A DNA stretch of 64,000 nucleotides, from assembly GCF_900188455.1 (NCBI RefSeq), contig NZ_FZOL01000005.1:124001-188000 (forward strand), given 5' to 3'. The notes beneath the pieces were generated by a model, which had not been told where the DNA came from, made no database searches, and was given only the letters and a program-made list of their open reading frames with translations. Source of the stretch: Pseudomonas japonica. Its GTDB lineage: Bacteria; Pseudomonadota; Gammaproteobacteria; Pseudomonadales; Pseudomonadaceae. Below, one piece after another: positions 57,833 through 64,000 of the stretch (its first letter is position 1; each line of letters starts with the position of its first letter). The position numbers were made by a program, and so were the translations under genes.

Positions 57833-58582
57833 ATGGCGTTTCAGTTGCGGCGCGAAGAGGTGGTGGGTTCCGATGAGCTGGGGCAGATGCTCGAACAGAG
57901 TCCGGCGAAGGCGGCCCAGGCCCTGTTGATGGCATCGGCCGAGGGCGTGGTCGAGGCTCAGGCCTTGCTGGGGCAGATCCTGCTGGATGGCCGCGGGATC
58001 GAGCGGGATCCGGCGCTGGCCCGGCGCTGGTTCGGCATTGCCGCGCAGCAGGGCAGCGCGATGGCGCACAACATGCTCGGGCGGTGCCTGGAGCATGGCT
58101 GGGGCGGTGCCGAGGATGTGGTCCAGGCCGCGCTGCATTACCGCCATGCGGCCAATGCCGGGCTGGACTGGGGCATCTACAACCTGGCCAACCTGCTGGC
58201 GACCGGACGTGGCGTGGCACAGGACCATCAACTGGCGCTGGCTTGCTATCGGCGGGCGGCACAGATGGGCCATGCCAAGTCGATGAACCTGCTCGGGCGC
58301 TATCTGGAGGAGGGCCAGCACTGCCAGACCGACCTGCCGATGGCGCGGGAGTGGTACCGGCGTTCGGCCGAGGGTGGGGATTTTCGTGGGCAGTTCAGCC
58401 ATGCGGCGATGCTCGCCGGGCAGGGGCAGCTCGATGACGCGCTGGTGTGGTTGCAGCGGGCGCTGGAAGGCGGCAATGCGAACTTCCTGCGGGTCGCCGG
58501 GCCGGCATTGGAGCAGGCGCCTCAAGCCGAGGTGCGGGCGATGGCGGGGGCCTATCGGGCTCGTTTGGCTGAGCTGGGGTAG
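57833..58582 (+). CDS. Sel1-repeat (tetratricopeptide-like) protein
   Basis: 249-aa protein with at least four Sel1-like repeats of about 36 residues, for example AQALLGQILLDGRGIERDPALARRWF, AHNMLGRCLEHGWGG, and YNLANLLATGRGVAQDHQLALACYRRAA (each around residues 45-175). It has no signal peptide. It corresponds in position to PA4516 of P. aeruginosa, immediately after piuC and probably in one transcript. Sel1 proteins usually serve as protein-protein adaptors; a function in iron uptake is only implied by context. Confidence 0.88.
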   Translation: MAFQLRREEVVGSDELGQMLEQSPAKAAQALLMASAEGVVEAQALLGQILLDGRGIERDPALARRWFGIAAQQGSAMAHNMLGRCLEHGWGGAEDVVQAALHYRHAANAGLDWGIYNLANLLATGRGVAQDHQLALACYRRAAQMGHAKSMNLLGRYLEEGQHCQTDLPMAREWYRRSAEGGDFRGQFSHAAMLAGQGQLDDALVWLQRALEGGNANFLRVAGPALEQAPQAEVRAMAGAYRARLAELG

Positions 58583-58591
58583 TAGCCTTGA

Positions 58592-58625
58592 GGGCCCTAT
58601 CGCTGGCAAGCCAGCGATGAGGCCC
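58592..58625. repeat. REP-like palindrome
   Basis: ATCGCTGGC-AA-GCCAGCGAT within GGGCCC...GAGGCCC is a common Pseudomonas short palindrome, found between the Sel1 gene and speC. Confidence 0.6.
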
Positions 58626-58640
58626 GGTATGACACCCAAG

Positions 58641-58672
58641 AAAAAAGGGGCTGATCACTCAGCCCCTTTTTC
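58641..58672. terminator. bidirectional terminator between Sel1 gene and speC
   Basis: AAAAAAGGGGCTGA-TCAC-TCAGCCCCTTTTT is symmetrical, with U tracts in both directions, and serves the two convergent genes. Confidence 0.9.
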
Positions 58673-58674
58673 AT

Positions 58675-59838
58675 TTACAGGTAGTACGCCCTCAGCGGCG
58701 GGAAGCCGTTGAATTCGACGGCGCTGTAGCTGGTGGTGTAGGCACCGGTGGACAGCCAGTACAGGCGGTCGCCGATCGCCAGGTTCAGCGGCAGGCCGTA
58801 TTTGTAGTGCTCGTACATGATGTCGGCGCTGTCGCAGGTCGGGCCGGCGATCACGACTTCTTCGGTTTCGCCTTTCTTCTCGGTCCAGATCGGGAACTTG
58901 ATGGACTCGTCCATGGTTTCGATCAGGCCGGAGAATTTGCCCACGTCGGTGTAGATCCAGCGCTCGACGGCGGTACGCGATTTACGCGCGACCAGTACCA
59001 CTTCGCTGACCAGGATGCCGGCGTTGGCGATCAGCGAACGGCCCGGTTCGAGGATGATTTCCGGCAGGTCGTCGCCGAAGTCTTCCTTGAGGAAGCGGAT
59101 GATCTCTTCGGCGTAGGTTTCCAGGCTGTTGGTGCGGGTGATGTAGTTGGCCGGGAAGCCGCCACCCATGTTGATCAGCTTCAGTTCGATGCCGTCTTCT
59201 TCCTTCAGGCGCTCGAAGATCACCTTCACCTTGGCGATCGCGGCGTCCCACACGGAGATGTCACGCTGCTGCGAACCGACGTGGAAGGAGATGCCGTACG
59301 GCACCAGACCCAGGTCGCGGGCGAGGATCAGCAGGTCCATGGCCATGTCGGTCTGGCAGCCGAACTTGCGCGACAGCGGCCAGTCGGCGGTGGTGGAGCC
59401 TTCGGTGAGGATACGCACGTAGACTTTCGAGCCCGGCGCGGCCTTGGCGATGTTGCGCAGGTCGGCTTCGGAGTCGGTGGCATACAGGCGCACGCCCTTC
59501 TCGTAGAAGTAGCGGATGTCCTTGGACTTCTTGATGGTGTTGCCGTAGCTGATGCGGTCGGCGCCGACGCCACGGCCGAGGACCTTGTCCAGCTCGTAGA
59601 TCGAGGCGATGTCGAAGCTCGAACCCTTTTCCTTCAGCAGGTCGATGATTTCGACCGCGGGGTTGGCCTTGACCGCGTAGTAGACCTTGGCGAATTCGAA
59701 GCCGGCGCGCAGGTCGTCATAGGCCTGGCTGATCATCTGGGTGTCGATGAGTACGAACGGGGTTTCTTGCTTGTCGGCGAACGCCTTCATTTTCTGGAAG
59801 GTTTCGCGCGCGAAGTAGTCTTCGACCTGAATCGACAT
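58675..59838 (-). CDS. speC: ornithine decarboxylase
   Basis: 387-aa fold-III (alanine-racemase-type) PLP decarboxylase, the same length as P. aeruginosa SpeC. The PLP lysine is Lys57 in YYAVKANP. The HVGSQQ and INMGGGFPANY stretches and the catalytic cysteine in GPTCDSADI are present. It makes putrescine from ornithine. Some homologues also act on lysine. The start MSIQVEDYF at 59838 fits the family; the frame continues upstream without support. It has a long (about 200 nt) 5' untranslated region if the promoter at 60049-60077 is correct. Confidence 0.93.
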   Translation of the reverse strand: MSIQVEDYFARETFQKMKAFADKQETPFVLIDTQMISQAYDDLRAGFEFAKVYYAVKANPAVEIIDLLKEKGSSFDIASIYELDKVLGRGVGADRISYGNTIKKSKDIRYFYEKGVRLYATDSEADLRNIAKAAPGSKVYVRILTEGSTTADWPLSRKFGCQTDMAMDLLILARDLGLVPYGISFHVGSQQRDISVWDAAIAKVKVIFERLKEEDGIELKLINMGGGFPANYITRTNSLETYAEEIIRFLKEDFGDDLPEIILEPGRSLIANAGILVSEVVLVARKSRTAVERWIYTDVGKFSGLIETMDESIKFPIWTEKKGETEEVVIAGPTCDSADIMYEHYKYGLPLNLAIGDRLYWLSTGAYTTSYSAVEFNGFPPLRAYYL

Positions 59839-60048
59839 ACCGGGGGACTCCATGGGCAAACTGAAAAAATAAGTGGCTGCAACTGAACGCCCTCCGTATC
59901 CCCACTTTGGTTCGCCTACTTCCCAAGGCATGTCGCCGAAAGCAAAAAGGTCAACCGCGCGCGATAACTTGCTCCACGGGTGACCTTGCTGTCTCGTCGT
60001 CAGTACTTGAGCCGGATGGATCGTTTCCAGCATGGACGTTCGGCGCGA

Positions 60049-60077
60049 ACTTTAGGACCTGAGGGGTTCAAGATCAA
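60049..60077 (-). promoter_or_regulatory. possible sigma70 promoter of speC
   Basis: On the minus strand TTGATC (-35) and TAAAGT (-10) with 17-bp spacing fit sigma70 well. There is no other good promoter nearer to speC that I can see. Confidence 0.45.
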
Positions 60078-60430
60078 CTAAAAATGTCGCGTTTTCGTAC
60101 TCCTCGGCTGCGTGTTGTCGGCTTGTTTCATTCATAACCGACTCAGGTGACAGCCATATGTTCCCGAGAATCGTCCACCCGTAAAGAATTGTGGAATAGC
60201 TGGCGATTTGCCGATGTTCGCCGAACTTGTTCTACAGCTGTTTCATTCGCCGAGTTTCGCCACCAAGTGTCTTTCATTGAATCAAAGTGACCCTTTGTCG
60301 GAACTCTTCGGTCATTCCGGTGGCAGGTTCGACTGTTCATATTTATGGCCACCCATCGCACCGGTAGCCGGGGTGAAAAAAATTCGCCCGCAAACCTCCG
60401 ATCGGACGAAATGACGAGACATTTGCCGCT

Positions 60431-60453
60431 CTTAATAAGAAACATTACTATTC
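60431..60453 (+). promoter_or_regulatory. possible Fur-like site before fecI
   Basis: An AT-rich, partly palindromic element (CTTAATAAGAAACATTACTA) lies about 40-60 bp upstream of fecI. Ferric citrate signalling operons are Fur-repressed, but this match is weak. Confidence 0.3.
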
Positions 60454-60490
60454 GCGCACCTTCCCTCCGCCTGACGATGACCTCCACACC

Positions 60491-60979
60491 GTGTCTCGAC
60501 ACAAAGGCTTCCTCGACCATTACCACGAACTGATCGGCACCTGGACGCGCAAGCTGCGCAGCCGCCAGCAGGCCGAGGATCTGGCGCACGATGCTTTTGT
60601 CCGGGTGCTGGAAAGTGAACAGGCCGACGTCGAGCAGCCGCGCGCCTACCTGCACCAGACCGCGCGCAATATCGCCGTCGACGGTTATCGCCGCGAGGAC
60701 CGCCGCCAGCTTCTCGAACAGCAGGCACTGGACCTCGGCCCGACGCCGGGCGACGACCCGGAGGCGTTCATGAATGCGCTGCAGTTGGCCGACAGCGTCG
60801 AGCGCGCGCTGGCCGAGCTGCCACTGAACTGTCGCAAGGTGTTCGTCTGGCAGAAGCTGGAGGGGCTGACCCAGGCGGAGATCGCCGAACGCATGGGATT
60901 GACCAAGAACATGGTCGAAAAGTATATGATCCGCACGCTCCGTCATCTGCGCGAGCACCTGGATGTGTCGACGAGATGA
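60491..60979 (+). CDS. fecI: ECF sigma factor FecI (ferric citrate)
   Basis: 162-aa ECF sigma factor. Region 2 shows AEDLAHDAFVRVLE (about residues 28-41) and region 4 MGLTKNMVEKYMIRTLRHL (about 136-154), a FecI-type recognition helix. The start is GTG at 60491. It overlaps fecR by four bases (ATGA). Its identity as FecI rests on the FecA-like receptor two genes downstream. It should transcribe fecA when ferric citrate binds the receptor. Confidence 0.9.
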   Translation: MSRHKGFLDHYHELIGTWTRKLRSRQQAEDLAHDAFVRVLESEQADVEQPRAYLHQTARNIAVDGYRREDRRQLLEQQALDLGPTPGDDPEAFMNALQLADSVERALAELPLNCRKVFVWQKLEGLTQAEIAERMGLTKNMVEKYMIRTLRHLREHLDVSTR

Positions 60980-61968
60980 GTCAGGCGAATGTATTCATGA
61001 ATCAGGGCGCGAGTTCCGGGCCGCACGAGGCCGCGCGCGAGCAGGCGGCCGAATGGTTTGCCCGGGTCCAGGATGCGCCGCTGGCGCCCGAGCAGCAGGC
61101 GCGCTTCGAGGCCTGGCTGGCCGCGGATCCCCTTCACCGCGATGAATATGAGCTGCTGGCGCGACTGTGGCGGGCCAGCGATCTGCTGTCGCCCGAGCGC
61201 CTGGAAAAACTCTGCGTCGCCGATCCGGTGCGCGCTCTGCCGCGTCGCCGCGTCCTCCGCCAGGCCCTCGCGGCCGGTGTGGCCGCCGCCGCGCTGGGCC
61301 TGGGCTGGTTCGGCTGGCAGCAGCGCAGCCTCGACTATTCCGAACAGTTGCAGACCGCCCTTGGCGAACGGCGCCAGGTGGAGTTGCCCGACGGCACGCA
61401 CCTGGAGATCAACGGCCGCACGCGCCTGGAGGTGCGTTTCAGTGCCGGGCAGCGGGATGTGCGCCTGGAGCGCGGCGAAGTGATGTTCAGCGTCGCCCAC
61501 GACAGTGCCCGGCCCTTCGTGGTGGATGCCGGTAATGGCACGGTCACCGTGACCGGTACGCGCTTCGACGTCCGCCGCGATGCGGCGCAGACCCGCGTCG
61601 CGGTGGAGCAGGGCTCGGTGCGGGTACAGGGCCAGGGCGGGTCGCAGGCCCTGCTGAGCGCCGGCCTCGGTTCCCATATCGATGCCCACGGCAAGGTCGC
61701 CGCGCCCTATGCGGTGGACGCCGCCGCGCTCACCGCCTGGCGCTCCGGCAAGCTGGTGTTCAACGATGCCGCGCTGGCGCAGGTGGCCGAAGAGGTCTCG
61801 CGCTACCGCCAGCAGCCCTTGAAAGTGGCGCCGAAAGTCGCCGGCCTGCGCTTGAGCAGCACCTTCCGCGTCGACGATACGGACGCTCTGCTGCGCGCCT
61901 TGCCGAGCATCCTGCCGGTTGCCGTGGTGACCCATGCCGATGGCTCCCGAGAAATAATCGCAAAATAG
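60976..61968 (+). CDS. fecR: anti-sigma regulator FecR
   Basis: 330-aa FecR. DUF4880-like N-terminus (about residues 18-65, EQAAEWFARVQDAPLAPEQQ), one membrane span near 95-112, and a periplasmic FecR domain with VTGTRFDVRR (about 193-202). It carries the signal from the FecA N-terminal domain to FecI. Its start overlaps the fecI stop; fecA follows after 108 bp. Confidence 0.92.
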   Translation: MSQANVFMNQGASSGPHEAAREQAAEWFARVQDAPLAPEQQARFEAWLAADPLHRDEYELLARLWRASDLLSPERLEKLCVADPVRALPRRRVLRQALAAGVAAAALGLGWFGWQQRSLDYSEQLQTALGERRQVELPDGTHLEINGRTRLEVRFSAGQRDVRLERGEVMFSVAHDSARPFVVDAGNGTVTVTGTRFDVRRDAAQTRVAVEQGSVRVQGQGGSQALLSAGLGSHIDAHGKVAAPYAVDAAALTAWRSGKLVFNDAALAQVAEEVSRYRQQPLKVAPKVAGLRLSSTFRVDDTDALLRALPSILPVAVVTHADGSREIIAK

Positions 61969-61973
61969 ATTCA

Positions 61974-61998
61974 GGTATTTTTCGAGTTGTTCGTCTTC
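61974..61998 (+). promoter_or_regulatory. probable FecI-dependent promoter of fecA
   Basis: GGTATTTTTCG followed by a short spacer and TCGTCTT lies directly after fecR and before fecA. It resembles the T-rich -35 and CGTC -10 elements of FecI-type promoters in pseudomonads. Confidence 0.4.
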
Positions 61999-62076
61999 CT
62001 GCCCGACTTGTAATTGCCAAGCATTTTCATTCGCAGGCAGTTGATCCCGATCCGCCCCTCAGGACTTCTCGAAGAC

Positions 62077-64000
62077 GTGAACAACAACAAGCTTTCCCCG
62101 CGCTCCGCCGGCCGCTCGCGCTGGTTGCCCCTGGCACTGGCCCTGGCGGTCAGCGCCAGCATCGGCACCAGCTACGCCGATTCGACCCCGACCAGCATCC
62201 AGATCCAGGCCCAGTCGCTGGCCACGGCGCTGAACCAGCTGGGCCAGCAGACCTCGCTGCAGCTGTTCTTCAGCCCCGCGCTGGTGGCCGGCAAGCAGGC
62301 GCCGGCGGTGTCCGGCACCTTGTCGCCGGAGCAGGCGCTGCAGGCGTTGCTGCAAGGCAGCGGGCTGACCTACGAGATTTCCCAGGGCACCGTGGTCCTG
62401 CATTCGGCACAGGCCGACAGCCAAGCCGCCAGCGGCACCCTGGAGCTGGCGCCCACCGATGTCAGCATGGTCGGTGACTGGCTCGGCGACGCCGAGGAGC
62501 GCGTGGTGCAGAACCACCCCGGCGCGCGTACCGTGGTCCGCCGCGAGGCGATGATCGAGCAGGGTGCGATGAACGTGCGCGACGTGCTCAAGGGTATTCC
62601 CGGGGTGCAGGTACAGGACTCCAACGGCACCGGCGGCAGCGACCTGTCGCTCAACGTCGGCGTGCGCGGCCTGACCTCGCGCCTGTCGCCGCGCTCCACC
62701 GTGCTGATCGACGGCATTCCCGCGGCGTTCGCGCCGTACGGTCAACCGCAGCTGTCGATGGCGCCGATTTCGTCCGGCAACCTCGACAGCATCGACGTGG
62801 TGCGTGGCGCGGGCTCGGTGCGTTACGGACCGCAGAACGTCGGTGGGGTGATCAACTTCGTCACCCGCGCCATTCCCAAGGAAGCCACCGGTGAAGTCGG
62901 CACTACCCTGGAGACTTCCCGTCACGGCGGCTGGAAACATATCGAATCGGCCTTCATCGGCGGCACCGCCGACAACGGCCTGGGCGCGGCGCTGCTGTAC
63001 TCCGGGGTCAATGGCAACGGCTACCGCAGCAGCAACAACGACAACGATATCGACGACGTGCTGCTCAAGACCCACTGGGACCTGACCGAGCAGGACCAGC
63101 TGTCGCTGAACTTCCACTATTACGACGGCAAGGCCGACATGCCCGGCGGCCTGACCCAGGCGCAGTTCGACGCCGACCCGTACCAGTCCGACCGCGACTA
63201 CGACAGCTTCAGCGGCCGGCGCAAGGACGTGTCGCTGAAGTACCTGCGACAGATCGACGACGTCACCCAGTTCGAAGTGCTGACCTACTACACCGACAGC
63301 TTCCGCGGCAGCACCATCGCCGCCCGCGACCAGAAGACCCTCAGTTCCTATCCGCGCAGCTACCACACCTTCGCCGTGGAGCCGCGGGTGTCGCGGATCT
63401 TCTTCACCGGTCCCGCGACCCAGGAAGTCAGCGTCGGCTATCGCTACCTGAAGGAAGCGATGCACGAGCAGTCCAGCCGCCTGGCGCTGGTCAACAACGT
63501 GCCGACCATCACCCCGACGTCCGACGGCCATGTGTTCCAGGATCGCACCGGCGGCACCGAGGCCAGCGCCTACTACATCGACGACAAGATCGATATCGGC
63601 AACTGGACCATCACCCCGGGCGTGCGCTTCGAGCACATCAACACCGACTGGCATGAGCGCGCGGTGCGCGGCACCAACGGCGTGCGGGTGCAGGAGAAGA
63701 ACCGCAGCGTGACCAGCAACGAACCGCTGCCGGCGCTGAGCGTGATGTACCACCTGTCCGATGCCTGGAAGGTGTTCGCCAACTACGAGACGTCGTTCGG
63801 CAGCCTGCAGTACTTCCAGCTGGGCCAGGGCGGCACCGGCGATGCGACCGCCAACGGCCTGGAAGCGGAAAAGGCCAAGACCTACGAGATCGGCACCCGT
63901 TACAACGATGGCACCTGGGGCGGCGAACTGACCGCGTTCTACATCGACTTCGACGACGAACTGCAATACATCAGCAACGACATCGGCTGGACCAACCTCG
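62077..64000 (+). CDS. fecA: ferric citrate outer-membrane receptor FecA, 3' end cut by window
   Basis: Open from a GTG at 62077 to the window edge (641 codons; FecA is about 775-800 aa). A signal peptide ends near TSYADS. It is followed by an STN signalling domain (about residues 45-110, IQIQAQSLATALNQLGQQ), the plug with MNVRDVLKGIPGVQ and DGIPAAFAPYGQPQLS, and GPQNVGGVINFVTRAIP, which closely match E. coli FecA. The barrel follows and is incomplete. It imports ferric dicitrate with TonB and signals to FecR. AGGA lies 12 bases before the start. Confidence 0.93.
   Translation, partial: MNNNKLSPRSAGRSRWLPLALALAVSASIGTSYADSTPTSIQIQAQSLATALNQLGQQTSLQLFFSPALVAGKQAPAVSGTLSPEQALQALLQGSGLTYEISQGTVVLHSAQADSQAASGTLELAPTDVSMVGDWLGDAEERVVQNHPGARTVVRREAMIEQGAMNVRDVLKGIPGVQVQDSNGTGGSDLSLNVGVRGLTSRLSPRSTVLIDGIPAAFAPYGQPQLSMAPISSGNLDSIDVVRGAGSVRYGPQNVGGVINFVTRAIPKEATGEVGTTLETSRHGGWKHIESAFIGGTADNGLGAALLYSGVNGNGYRSSNNDNDIDDVLLKTHWDLTEQDQLSLNFHYYDGKADMPGGLTQAQFDADPYQSDRDYDSFSGRRKDVSLKYLRQIDDVTQFEVLTYYTDSFRGSTIAARDQKTLSSYPRSYHTFAVEPRVSRIFFTGPATQEVSVGYRYLKEAMHEQSSRLALVNNVPTITPTSDGHVFQDRTGGTEASAYYIDDKIDIGNWTITPGVRFEHINTDWHERAVRGTNGVRVQEKNRSVTSNEPLPALSVMYHLSDAWKVFANYETSFGSLQYFQLGQGGTGDATANGLEAEKAKTYEIGTRYNDGTWGGELTAFYIDFDDELQYISNDIGWTNL

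Larger units (their letters stand above)
59839..60490. other. intergenic region between speC and fecI
   Basis: No gene-like frame stands out in these 652 bp. On the minus strand TTGATC and TAAAGT separated by 17 bp (60049-60077) could be the speC promoter. Between it and speC there is an AAGGTCA...TGACCTT pairing (about 59967-60003). Near the right end an AT-rich stretch (60431-60453, CTTAATAAGAAACATTACTA) weakly resembles a Fur box for fecI. Confidence 0.5.

Overview
The window is a chromosomal segment of a Pseudomonas species, probably close to the P. aeruginosa group. The signs are high GC content, GC-rich codon use, Pseudomonas-type REP palindromes, and gene orders known from P. aeruginosa: queA-tgt-yajC-secDF; suhB-trmJ-cysE-isc-ndk-rlmN-pilF-rodZ-ispG-hisS-bamB-der; and the piuA/piuC/speC neighbourhood. 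Species assignment is inference.

Layout. 1-2.4 kb: the end of a metC-like gene, a GNAT acetyltransferase and a divergent LysR regulator. 2.4-6.6 kb (+) and 8.1-12.0 kb (-): two ECF sigma / FecR anti-sigma / TonB-receptor surface-signalling clusters for ferric siderophores, separated by a GNAT gene and an orphan AT-richer gene. 12.1-12.6 kb: a small DUF6124-type gene with a strongly folded 5' leader. 12.8-25.6 kb: a complete type I-F CRISPR-Cas island. 25.7 kb: tRNA-Leu(CAA). 25.9-51.9 kb: a dense housekeeping block for queuosine, Sec translocation, Fe-S assembly, isoprenoid synthesis, outer-membrane assembly, translation and methionine salvage. 52.0-58.6 kb: a PepSY/flavoreductase, the PiuA receptor, the PiuC dioxygenase and a Sel1-repeat protein (iron uptake). 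58.7-59.8 kb: ornithine decarboxylase speC. 60.5-64 kb: fecI-fecR-fecA for ferric citrate, with fecA cut by the window edge.

The CRISPR-Cas island is the main point of interest. It holds csy1-csy2-csy3-csy4 (+) and cas2-3/cas1 (-), with all known catalytic residues of Csy4, Cas1 and the Cas3 HD site in place. There are three arrays (17, 4 and 26 repeats), all read on the + strand. The gene order is not canonical: csy1-4 plus array 1 face cas2-3/cas1 head-on. The terminal repeat and terminator of array 1 recur in inverted orientation upstream of csy1, so flipping the block between these two copies restores the classic cas1-cas3-csy1-4-array order. All three leaders carry a GACCC motif at -132, an IHF site at -96 and a second IHF-like site at -29, at identical distances from the first repeat although the rest of the leader sequence differs. 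A 77-bp direct repeat (about 90% identical) brackets the csy/cas genes and arrays 1 and 2.

Functionally the window combines iron acquisition (three ECF-signalled receptors plus PiuA, with Fur-like sites), iron use (isc operon under IscR) and phage defence (type I-F).
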